This document shows, piece after piece, positions 1-13,643 of a stretch of DNA of 13,643 bases (its first letter is position 1; the number at the start of each line of letters is the position of its first letter). The notes below the pieces were generated by a model that was given only the letters and a program-made list of their open reading frames with translations, had not been told where the DNA came from and made no database searches. A program made the position numbers and the translations under genes. This DNA is from Phoronis ovalis (taxonomy: Eukaryota; Phoronida; Phoronidae): NCBI GenBank assembly GCA_028565635.1, contig JAOXYB010037029.1, positions 1-13,643 of the forward strand. The letters run 5' to 3'.

Positions 1-1029
1 TGTAAACTTAATTCACTAGGGCCAGTCTCTCCAACTGGCAGCATTCTTGGCTGGGGGTACACTCTCGGAGTTGTTTAAAACTCACCGAATGTCTAGTTAC
101 AATTCTTTTTTAAAGCTTTGGTTTTTTTCCAAATAAGATACAAATCGTATTTTTCAAAGAATCAATTAAGGCTTATGATATGATATGGGATAAACATTGA
201 CATGATATAATACTATAATCGTAGGTAAAGAGAATGCTTGTGCCTGGCATGTATGAAAAAATGCATGAAAAGGGGTATTTTTAGCTGAGGATGTGTTATG
301 CATAAAGGGTTTATATATTGAGCAAAATATTGTATCATTTAAGCCTATGGAAGAATAATTTATAATTTTTCACTTTAGACTAAAAAGGGTTAATTTTTGC
401 ACAAAATGTACAAATCTTTGACATTTTGTATTGTACATAACATTTTGTGTCGCAATAACTGTTTTTATTTGATTAGATTCATATTCAGTACAGGCAAAAT
501 ACAGCTCAAAGCACAGTTGGTAATAATTTTGACCTGGATCACATCCCAAGATAGTCTTTTGGCAGCCATATTGGTTCTCAAGATAGTTAGTCAAAATAAC
601 AGCTTTAGTTTTTATCCAATCAGTTTCATTTTTGGTATAGAGTAATTAAGTACAGGTAAAAGTACAGATTCGGTTTAATATTTCCAATCTGGTCAACAGG
701 CAGCCATGTTTGTTCCTGAGAAGGCACGTCACGTTGCGCCCATTTCAAGAAAGATGAAGCTTTGACTGGACGATGATTTGCACTCTAGCACTATTCAAAA
801 TTAATATAATTCTAAAAAGCATGCAGCTGGCAGTGATGCAAGAATATTTCTGATAATTAAAAGTAGTCTTATCCGCAGCTACCAATGCAGCTCCCTTTTC
901 AATAAATACTAGTATTCTGGCTCTGACCTTGTAACACATCTTTTCCAAAATAGTGACAGGAATCCTAAACTCTCTGAAACCTTGTGAGCATTTGTGAACT
1001 GCAAAAATTATTATAATGCACTTTTTCAG
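1..1029 (+). other. NFXL1 upstream intron (partial)
   Basis: There is no Cys-rich exon and no splice-framed coding segment here, so I read it as intron. Two related stretches at about 453-580 and 595-717 look like diverged copies of one sequence; both contain AGTACAGG, CTGG and GGCAGCCAT in order. Positions 401-449 hold repeated and inverted ACAAAATGT/ACATTTTGT words. Position 1 onwards is open to TAA at 76-78 in frame 1, with no recognisable product. Confidence 0.6.
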
Positions 1030-1120
1030 TGTTGTGATGGTGACTGTCCTCCTTGTGAACAGCTGTGTGGGAAAACGCTGAGCTGCAGGAACCACAAGTG
1101 CAACAGTGTATGCCATACAG
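1030..1120 (+). CDS. NFXL1: NFXL1 internal exon a (first seen in window)
   Basis: The acceptor is tttttcag at 1022-1029 and the donor is ACAG|GTAACA at 1121. It reads from phase 0 and leaves one base over. It encodes [19 protein letters not shown], then a [11 protein letters not shown] finger, then HT. The preceding exon was not found in positions 1-1029, so that intron is longer than 1 kb. Confidence 0.9.
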
Positions 1121-4100
1121 GTAACAGTTCTAGTAATAAACTGGCAATTATGAAAATCATTTTTAGTACAGTATGAGCATCGTACGTTGTTTAGTGAACA
1201 ATCTTTTATTCCTAGGAAAGGTATTAATCATCAAATACTACGAAACTGCTAAGATAAAAAGGTTACATCAGAGCTTCTGTTGTCGTCTGGATAGACAATT
1301 GCTCTTTCTGCTAGAGGTTGTAAACTTATCAGTGTATACACCCTTTGAATGCTGATTCGGTTTATTAGAAAGTTCAAATCATAACAGAAATCTAAGCAAC
1401 TACAAACTAAACAAACTGAAGCTTATTTCAGCATTTAGATGTCCTCATGATATCTTTTTTGTTTATGTTACTTAATTTCGGATTTCAAAATTATAGACTA
1501 TAAGTTCTTCATGATTGATCAATTTTGAGATTGATGGAAAATGACAGAAAATGCTCTATTTCCGATCAAATATAAATTTATAATATCACCTTATCCTAAA
1601 TAAATGTATTTATGTGTAGTATTAATTGATATAAAAGCTAAGCCACAAAATAATAAAATTCCCTTTCTAGCACGAAAGAAATAAAAACAGTTTAACGATA
1701 ACGATTAGTATATATCTTAAGTTTGTAACTTCTATCTTAATAGAAAACTTGACCAAAGTGCTGTTGTAGGTCCATGCTACCCATGTCCGTTAACTGTAGA
1801 TATCAGCTGTAATTGTGGAGCATCAGTTGTGACTGTGCCATGTGGAAGAGAGAAAGCTACTAAACCACCAAGATGCTCAGAGAAATGCCAGTAAGTTGTT
1901 AAGAATACCAGCAGGGAAATGTTATTTGCTATGCACATATTTTAAGGAAACTAATTATGATTTTGCTAGAGTGTGTGAAAATAAATATTTTTAGCAGATG
2001 GGAACATTGTACTCTATGTAATGTATTTTTGTGGCATTTTGACGTAAACTTAATCAGGTGGGAGCAGTGAAAATGGATGTAAGATTTGGTAAGAAACAGT
2101 AAATTTGTTACTTTTCTGCTTAGGTGTGCTACTAATTCTCTAAACTGAGGACTAGACTGACCACCCTCTAACTCATTTTATAACAGTCAGTCTATGTAAA
2201 TTTTATTCATCATATTAAGCAAAGCTAATTTTCTAATCTATCATATAATTTTATGTACATGTACCTTGCTGTGAGTCATTAAACATATCAGTATGCATTC
2301 ATAACATCTAAGTTTATATATATACTTGAATAATGGAAAAATGTTACAATTCCTTTCAGAAACCCACCTGATTGCCAACACGAAGCACGTATAAGTCATC
2401 GGTGTCATTTTGCTCCATGCCCACCTTGTCGTCAGATATGCCATCAAGTTTTAGATTGCGGCCATACATGTCCAGATATCTGCCATACTGCAGTAAGAAC
2501 TAGAATACAGGAGAAGGTATCTACCCTAACAGTAATTTTTTTTGTTCTGTTGACCCAACATTTTTTAGAAACACAGCCATGCTTTGTTTTCAGGACAAAC
2601 TTAAGTAGACTTTAATATTTTTATGGCATTAAATTTCATTGCATGATATTTTCTAAGAAAATGCTTTTGGGGGGGCGATTGTAACATTTTTGTACTCCTA
2701 ACATGTGAATTTATGACTTTTTAAACCTTGTTTGTGATGCACAAGGTAAATTTTATAACAGCTTAAAATATCAATAAATCAGCTGATTTATTCTGTTTGG
2801 TGCAAAGCTTTAATTACAAATTTAAAGTATAATATGCAATTGCAGTAAATATAATTCATAGAATTCCTGGTCGTGTTTTACTCAGTTGATTTGGCTTCAA
2901 AAAGATGTCGAGATCACTTAATAATTGATATTGCTTTTGAGTCATGCATGATTGATTACCTCGCCTATTGACAAAGAACTGTCACCTAAGGTAGCTGAAC
3001 AGTTGGAAGTTGCCGGAGAAGCTGAAATCAAATGTGATCACTATGCTATATCTTTTCTTAAAAAGTGGATAGATTGTTGGTCAATTACTAAGAGACATTT
3101 TTGACAAACATAAATCATCCCAGTCATTTTCTGCATAGAACTTCCTGCAAAGTATGTTATTGGTGGTGATCAAAAAACCCTAGAAGCTTATCAATGAAAA
3201 TGTGGAGAAAAGTTACAATTATGCATTTTATTTTTTTTAAAAGTTAATATGCCTTTTAATACAAGCGTCAAATGGGAGGATTGCAGTAGATTGCCATTGA
3301 GCAACACTCAGATATGTAGACGATTTGAATCAAGAATCATGCTAAATTTTAGGTGGAAACCCCACCTCACTAGTGATGTCAGTTTTCAAAGTATTATATG
3401 TGTAAACAGGAAGTTGGTGGAGCAACCATATGGTCGTAGTAATTTTAAAAAGAACCTGGTGATAGCTTTCTAAACCACCATTAGAAATATTGAATATTGT
3501 AACAAAATATTGCGATTCAAATGAGCAAATTTGAAACAACATTTACCTAAATCTTTTGTTATCGGGTTCCCACCATCTGTTACTATGCTTGTACCATCTT
3601 GGTAGGTTCAGAGAGCAGGACCTTGGGAGCCTGTTCCTGAGACTAAAGTTGAGAATGTTGATAGACCTTGTCCGCCATGCTTAGTGCCATTACCAGTCAC
3701 ATGCTTTGGTGGCCATGAGGTGTGTATAAATGTTTCCTGTTATATAATTCATCGCTTATTCTAGAGTGAGGAAAATAAGTTCTTTTTAATATTCACAGCA
3801 ATGAATATTATTTCAGTTTTTAATTGAGAAACCTTATAAATTATACTAGCTAGGATTCAAAATATTAAGAGACTTTACTACATCTTAATAATAATCATAA
3901 CTTGGCTTATTATAAATACCAGATTTCCATAGGGACGGTTTTAGCTTAATTTTCTATGCACTTTCAGACTAGTGACATTCCATGCTGTCGTGCACAGCCT
4001 TATTCTTGTAAACGATCATGTGGACGTCAGGTTCTTTGCGGCAATCATTTGTGTGAACTAGAATGCCATGTGGTTCAGGAAGCACCAGACGATAAAACAG

Positions 4101-5455
4101 TAAATCTTATTAACCCTTTATTTATTTTGATATACCATACTTTCTAATATTTTTGTTTAGTAATTCCTTGGATTTTGCTTAATTAGCTTGGGAATGAAAG
4201 CACATATCTAATAAGCGCAATTTCAGTCCTTGTACTAAACAGTTTAATATAATGTGCATTTCATTGCAACCATTTTTGCAAAATTAATGCTGATTTTGCT
4301 GTCCTCAAGAAAATACTCATTTCCTTTATTTCTCATTGTTTACTCATGTTTTTCACAGGCAGGTGATAGCTGTACTGTATGTGAACTTCCGTGTGCCAAG
4401 CCACAGCCTGAAGGTTGCAGTCATGAGTGTTTACTGTCATGTCACCCTGATGTTTGTCCACCGTGTAAACAGATGATTCGTATGAGGTGCCATTGTCAGC
4501 TAACAGTACAGCATATTGAATGCCATAGGTGGACACAAGCTGACAAGGCAGCAAGAAACCGATTGAAGTCTTGTCCTGGTAAATGTCCTAAAAATGTAAG
4601 TGATTACCTTTATTCTATTGAGAGATAATATTCAGAATACAGTCTTTTTCACTAAATTTCACTACTTATCAGGTCTACTGTGTATTTAATAAGATGAAAA
4701 TTTGCAATGATTGCTATTATAATAGTTATTTTTATCTTTTGGCAGCTACCATGTGGCCATCAGTGTTCTGTTGTTTGCCATCCTGGTGAGTGTCCTGGTT
4801 CACAGTCATGCCGCAAAAAGACTGCAGTGAAATGCCCATGTAAAAGAAGGAAGCAAGAATTTGTCTGTTATGAGGTGCAAAATGGACAAGTAGAAGTACA
4901 GTGTGATGATGTCTGTAAGCAGAACAAAGAAAAGCAGAAGAAGGTATCAGATATATGAAATACCTTTGGAGAACAATTATTAAATACATATATTTTGTCT
5001 CAGCATGTTCTTTTAAATTGTCTAAATGCTATAATATTTTGCAGGGAGTAATGTACTTCTTTGCAAGGTGTAGAATGTTTCTAGCAAAGTTCATATTTTT
5101 AAATTTAATTTCAAACATTGAGTCTCAAATGAGTTCTGTGCTGTTTGAACATTATACCTTAAAATGTATTAGGATAAATGTATACCTTATACTGTAAGTA
5201 TTGGGTTGGATATTGTGTTCCATTTCATTTCAGATTCAAGAAGAGGCAGAAAAAGAGCGTGCTGAAGAAGAAAAACGTCAGCAACAAGCTGAACTGGAAG
5301 AATACGAGAGAAAAATGCAGGGTAGAAAACGGAAACCACGCAAACGTAAAGAGTCAATGGAAGAAGAGACATTCTGGAAAAAACATATGAAAATTATTTC
5401 ACTGTTATCTATAATTTTACCATTAATAACTGCAGTTGTTTACATGTTACTATAG
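1030..5455 (+). CDS. NFXL1: NFXL1-like NF-X1-type zinc finger protein, C-terminal half (5'-partial, 8 exons in window)
   Basis: Coding exons are 1030-1120, 1770-1890, 2360-2516, 3606-3719, 3968-4099, 4359-4595, 4746-4943 and 5234-5455, all with GT-AG borders and consistent phases. They join into about 423 C-terminal residues ending at TAG 5453-5455. The protein shows repeated NF-X1-type motifs (C-x-x-H-x-C-x3-C-H), for example [42 protein letters not shown] and [10 protein letters not shown]. An acidic/basic coiled coil follows, then a hydrophobic segment that ends at the stop. Zinc fingers plus coiled coil plus terminal membrane segment mark NFXL1 rather than nuclear NFX1, which lacks the tail. 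Vertebrate NFXL1 is about 900 residues, so roughly the first half, with the N-terminal RING/PHD-like region, lies upstream. Family function is poorly defined; the tail suggests a cytosolic protein anchored in a membrane (inference). Family assignment is very secure. Confidence 0.93.
1121..1769 (+). other. NFXL1 intron between exons a and b
   Basis: AT-rich sequence with GT at 1121 and AG at 1768-1769. The open frame at 1173-1355 has no family resemblance. I see no gene or RNA in it. Confidence 0.7.
1770..1890 (+). CDS. NFXL1: NFXL1 internal exon b
   Basis: The acceptor is ctgttgtag and the donor is CCA|GTAAGT at 1891. The glycine codon is split across the upstream intron (G|GT), which restores the expected CHTGPC junction. 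It encodes a Cys-rich linker, [16 protein letters not shown], and then [18 protein letters not shown]. It leaves two bases over. Confidence 0.9.
1891..2359 (+). other. NFXL1 intron between exons b and c
   Basis: GT at 1891 and AG at 2358-2359. AT-rich, with nothing recognisable inside. Confidence 0.7.
2360..2516 (+). CDS. NFXL1: NFXL1 internal exon c, with a second in-frame donor
   Basis: The acceptor is ttcctttcag. It encodes [28 protein letters not shown], the [10 protein letters not shown] finger and the tail VRTRIQEK. The preferred donor is GAAG|GTATCT at 2517, because the next exon begins VQRAGPWEP in phase 0 and orthologues have residues here. A stronger-looking donor, GCA|GTAAGA at 2493, is also in phase 0 and would drop the eight tail residues. 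Confidence 0.87.
2517..3605 (+). other. NFXL1 intron between exons c and d, with orphan open frames
   Basis: At 1,089 bp this is the longest complete NFXL1 intron in the window. It contains a stop-free + frame without ATG at 2952-3104 whose codons look protein-like, and a 74-codon frame at 3249-3473. I cannot assign either to a family, and neither joins the NFXL1 exons in frame with plausible splice sites. A small hairpin (AGGTGG and CCACCT) lies at about 3351-3366. Confidence 0.55.
3606..3719 (+). CDS. NFXL1: NFXL1 internal exon d
   Basis: The acceptor is cttggtag and the donor is GAG|GTGTGT at 3720. It has 38 whole codons. The product contains the AGPWEPVPE linker known from NFXL1 proteins, followed by [18 protein letters not shown]. 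It is phase 0 at both ends, so it could be skipped without a frameshift. Confidence 0.91.
3968..4099 (+). CDS. NFXL1: NFXL1 internal exon e
   Basis: The acceptor is actttcag and the donor is ACA|GTAAAT at 4100. It has 44 codons. The product, with [19 protein letters not shown] followed by [12 protein letters not shown], is one complete NF-X1 finger. It is phase 0 at both ends. Confidence 0.92.
4359..4595 (+). CDS. NFXL1: NFXL1 internal exon f
   Basis: The acceptor is tttttcacag and the donor is AAT|GTAAGT at 4596. It has 79 codons. It encodes [16 protein letters not shown], the [16 protein letters not shown] finger, MRCHCQL and CPGKCPKN. The last cysteines continue into the LPCGHQC finger of the next exon, as in other NFXL1 proteins. 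It is phase 0 at both ends. Confidence 0.93.
4746..4943 (+). CDS. NFXL1: NFXL1 internal exon g
   Basis: The acceptor is ttttggcag and the donor is AAG|GTATCA at 4944. It has 66 codons. It encodes the last NF-X1 finger, [17 protein letters not shown], a [10 protein letters not shown] patch, a CDDVCK pair and the lysine-rich start of the coiled coil. It is phase 0 at both ends. Confidence 0.93.
5234..5455 (+). CDS. NFXL1: NFXL1 last coding exon: coiled coil and C-terminal membrane segment
   Basis: The acceptor is catttcag. Its 73 residues hold a Glu/Lys/Gln-rich helix ([10 protein letters not shown] is typical of the family), then a basic stretch ([10 protein letters not shown]), then a hydrophobic run from about MKIISLLSI to VVYMLL. 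The stop TAG directly follows the hydrophobic run. This has the arrangement of a tail-anchored membrane protein: the zinc fingers would face the cytosol with almost nothing in the lumen (inference). Confidence 0.94.
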   Translation: MQEEAEKERAEEEKRQQQAELEEYERKMQGRKRKPRKRKESMEEETFWKKHMKIISLLSIILPLITAVVYMLL

Positions 5456-6089
5456 AAGTAAGTTAACTTTATTAAATAATTACCCATTTTATAAATTCCT
5501 CGAGATCAAAGGATATAGTTGTGTTATTCTTATTGTTTACTAGCTTGATAAATAGGTAAATAGTGCTGTTATTTTATAATTTAGCTCATATAGCTTTTAA
5601 AATTAGAGCAACGTCATTTTTTGATGCAATATTAGTTTGTCCACTTTGTGTTGTGGAAGGAACCATGGTAACTATTCTACTCTGTCAGTGCTACAGTATG
5701 ATATGCTAATGTCATGGACTTCTCATATTAGTGCCTTCCATATGCATTATAATTGAAACTTCTGTATTCAGTTATACTGCAGATTTGATACGAAGCATTG
5801 TCCCGTTTAATATTTAAGCCTAAGTAAGCTCAATACATGTAATTTTAGATAAATTTAAAAATCATTTTCACAATGTTTGAAGAAACTAGTGATCCAAATT
5901 TCTGTGAAACTCACAAGATAGCTCATTAGTGGCAAAATCTAAAGAATTGCATATTTTAATATTACTTAAAAGTATTTCTGACAAATATTCATGTTTACCA
6001 TGCTTTACTCGTATTGTTATTTTGCCACTGGAAAGCCCCAGGAGACATTTTTGTATTTCTGCAGATGCACAGATGAAAATGACTGGTAA

Positions 6090-6095
6090 AATAAA
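6090..6095 (+). terminator. Candidate NFXL1 poly(A) signal (AATAAA)
   Basis: This is the canonical hexamer I found on + downstream of the NFXL1 stop, 635 bp after it. ATTAAA at 5471-5476 is much closer but only 16 bp past the stop, so it is less plausible. Use of the site is inferred, not shown. Confidence 0.45.
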
Positions 6096-6133
6096 TGTGA
6101 AATTGTTGTTAATGCACATTGTATATTTCACAT
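6095..6133. repeat. 9-bp inverted repeat between convergent poly(A) signals
   Basis: ATGTGAAAT at 6095-6103 and its reverse complement ATTTCACAT at 6125-6133 flank a 21-nt loop. The left arm begins at the last base of the + AATAAA, and the - AATAAA is 10 bp past the right arm. Confidence 0.5.
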
Positions 6134-6142
6134 AACACTGAC

Positions 6143-6148
6143 TTTATT
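6143..6148 (-). terminator. Candidate PGK poly(A) signal (AATAAA on minus strand)
   Basis: TTTATT on + reads AATAAA on -, about 546 bp past the PGK stop. ATTAAA on - at 6310-6315 would give a shorter 3' UTR. If both AATAAA sites are used, the two convergent transcripts overlap slightly. Confidence 0.4.
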
Positions 6149-6693
6149 CCAGATTATCTAAGCTATGTTCAACAACAAATAACAGCACATACAAAACTCT
6201 TAACAAAAGACTACTGTGGGAGAGGATTGTAGGCTTGTGAATTGTAATTTTATGCAAGTCTCCCATTGGTATCAGACACACGCTTTTTTTATCGTTTTTC
6301 ACCAATGCTTTTAATGTAAAATTGTTCAAAAGTGTACCATTTCCAAGTTAAAACTTTAAATTATGCCAAACTTTACAGGTATGTTTGTTGTTTCTTTAAA
6401 ATTTGAAAGTCAAGCTTGGAGAAATTATATATTATTATTCTTTTATGCCTGTTTCTGCAATCCTCATATTAAACACTTGGGGAGTATTGATCAAACTGAA
6501 AATTGTCATTGTCATACTTCCATGTAAAGCTATACTTTACGACTAGCAGATCTACCTCTTCATACTAATGGTAACACTGTATTGTGAAATTACACATCAT
6601 TTAGCATCTTGTGCTGATACTTTAAATTACATAGCTGCATAAAAAATGTTCTGTTTTTACAGCAGACATTGTAGAACTGCTTTTAGTTTCCAT

Positions 6694-12934
<6,241 letters not shown>

Positions 12935-13251
12935 GCCTGCTTACTTTAGATTTTTATGAGCTAAAATACAAGTTTGTCAGCGAAAGGCACCTTGATAACA
13001 GGAAGAAGCCGGTAAATCATGCGCAAGTGCAAAGGCGACTACCCTCCCGGGCAAGATATTTGCACAATGTTCACAATATTATTTAATGTGAAAATCATTT
13101 ACTTTTAGGTTTTTTCATTTATGAAAAATAGTAAGTAGTTATTAGATCCCCATTTTTTCAACATATAATAATCTTGACAGAAGGGATTTTGATGACAAAA
13201 TGAAATCATTAGGGACCCCTCCAAAAGGTCATCATAACTAGAGAAAGCAGC
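12935..13251. promoter_or_regulatory. Head-to-head intergenic region, likely shared promoter of PGK and the DFPase-like gene
   Basis: Only 317 bp separate the two start codons, so both promoters and 5' UTRs must lie here unless upstream non-coding exons exist. A relatively CpG-rich patch at about 13008-13051 includes ATGCGCAAG and CCCGGG, and an Ets-like CTTCCTG reads on - near 12998-13006. TATAAT occurs on + near 13164. Short upstream ATGs precede the + gene (for example ATG at 13200 followed by TAG at 13239-13241). Transcription starts cannot be placed from sequence. Confidence 0.5.
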
Positions 13252-13428
13252 ATGGATGCAACAGTAGAAGAGTTTTCTCCTGAATTTATCCAGATTGCAT
13301 CTGGTTTGCTTGGAGCAGAAGGTCCAGTTTTTGATAAAACAGGACATTTTTATATGGTGGCTCCAGAAGTTGAAGACCAGGGCAAACCAGCGGGAGAAAT
13401 TCTTAAAATTGATCTCGTCTCAAAAGAG
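13252..13428 (+). CDS. Diisopropyl-fluorophosphatase-like (SMP-30/gluconolactonase family), first coding exon, 3'-partial
   Basis: The first 59 residues are seen, ending at donor GAG|GTATTA at 13429. The product contains GAEGPVFDKTGHFYMVAPEV and GKPAGEILKIDL, which closely match the N terminus (blade 1) of squid DFPase, a six-bladed beta-propeller that hydrolyses P-F bonds using a bound calcium. The Glu in GAEGP (residue 23) corresponds to calcium ligand Glu21 of the squid enzyme. The natural substrate of the family is unknown. Start: first in-frame ATG after TAG at 13210-13212, with A at -3 and G at +4. No signal peptide is visible, so a cytosolic enzyme is likely. The next exon is outside the window. 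A related gluconolactonase-type protein cannot be excluded. Confidence 0.8.
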
Positions 13429-13483
13429 GTATTAAATTTAAAATTAATTTCATTCATCATTGACTAGAGAAAAAAACACCTGT

Positions 13484-13501
13484 TCCACCTTGCCAGGTGG
13501 A
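13484..13501 (+). repeat. 7-bp hairpin in the DFPase-like first intron
   Basis: TCCACCT and AGGTGGA flank the loop TGCC. Small, of uncertain meaning. Confidence 0.55.
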
Positions 13502-13574
13502 TACTGGTCTTGACCCGAGGAACAGATATTATAGGAACAGACTACGTGTGTGCTTCCGATAAATATAAGGCCGT

Positions 13575-13623
13575 GGCTAAACGTCCGGTTACCGGACGGC
13601 ATATCTTGGGGCTAAACGTCCGG
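13575..13623 (+). repeat. CpG-rich direct repeat and palindrome in the DFPase-like intron
   Basis: GGCTAAACGTCCGG occurs at 13575-13588 and again at 13610-13623, a 35-bp period. The first copy overlaps the 17-bp palindrome CGTCCGGTTACCGGACG at 13582-13598. By eye, 13555-13643 has 11 CpGs in 89 bp, far more than the surrounding DNA. It may be the edge of an inserted element continuing past the window. Confidence 0.75.
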
Positions 13624-13643
13624 ACATCGAAAAATCTCGCGAG

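Larger units (their letters stand above)
5456..6693. other. Convergent NFXL1-PGK interval holding both 3' UTRs
   Basis: The NFXL1 stop (5455) and the PGK stop (6694) face each other across 1,238 bp. No conserved coding sequence is visible; the open frames here are short and of simple composition. The interval should contain both 3' UTRs. AATAAA on + at 6090-6095 and AATAAA on - at 6143-6148 are candidate poly(A) signals; ATTAAA on - at 6310-6315 is an alternative for PGK. Confidence 0.65.

Noticed and set aside
1-78. Frame 1 open from the window edge with a GWGYTLG stretch
   Set aside because: Too short to call; GWG alone is weak evidence for a serine protease, and no supporting exon follows.
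745-1116. 123-codon minus-strand frame
   Set aside because: It overlaps an NFXL1 exon antisense and has no recognisable domain; the exon reading has homology and splice sites.
4333-4989. Minus-strand frames at 4333-4554 and 4732-4989
   Set aside because: They lie opposite well-supported NFXL1 zinc-finger exons and show no family features of their own.
5886-6135. Open frames in the convergent interval
   Set aside because: Short, AT-rich, on both strands over the same bases, and without homology; they fit 3' UTR sequence.
13200-13241. Short upstream frame before the DFPase-like start as a functional peptide
   Set aside because: A 13-codon uORF could affect translation, but the true transcript start is unknown, so I list it only as context.

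Overview
The window is eukaryotic, animal nuclear DNA. It is AT-rich, its genes are split by short GT-AG introns, and the exons join into proteins of clear animal type. A marine or freshwater invertebrate is likely. The third gene resembles squid diisopropyl-fluorophosphatase (DFPase), so a mollusc or other lophotrochozoan is the best guess, though not proven.

Layout. Positions 1-5455 (+ strand) hold the last eight coding exons of an NFXL1-type NF-X1 zinc-finger protein; the 5' half lies upstream of the window. Positions 5456-6693 are the tail-to-tail interval between NFXL1 and the next gene, with the likely 3' UTRs and poly(A) signals of both. Positions 6694-12934 (- strand) hold a complete phosphoglycerate kinase gene of 11 coding exons and 415 residues, with every splice phase consistent. 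Positions 12935-13251 are a 317-bp head-to-head intergenic segment. Positions 13252-13428 (+ strand) are the first coding exon of a DFPase-like gene of the SMP-30/gluconolactonase six-bladed propeller family; the rest of that gene is beyond the window.

The three genes form no pathway that I can see: PGK is glycolytic, NFXL1 is a poorly understood membrane-anchored zinc-finger protein, and the DFPase-like protein is a predicted calcium-dependent hydrolase. They are simply convergent and divergent neighbours.

The main unusual structure is in the PGK introns. Intron 7 carries an inverted 35-bp copy (34 of 35 identical) of the exon 7 coding sequence, so the pre-mRNA could fold into a long exon-intron duplex with the 5' splice site in its loop. 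Intron 2 contains a near-perfect 39-bp palindrome and a MITE-like element of about 374 bp with 22-bp perfect terminal inverted repeats. Intron 3 contains a possible degenerate TA-flanked element. Intron 1 contains a 100-bp alternating purine-pyrimidine (GTGC)n tract. Intron 10 contains a 43-bp tandem duplication. The DFPase-like intron at the right edge is unusually CpG-rich with short direct and palindromic repeats. I saw no tRNA, rRNA, CRISPR array or intact transposase.
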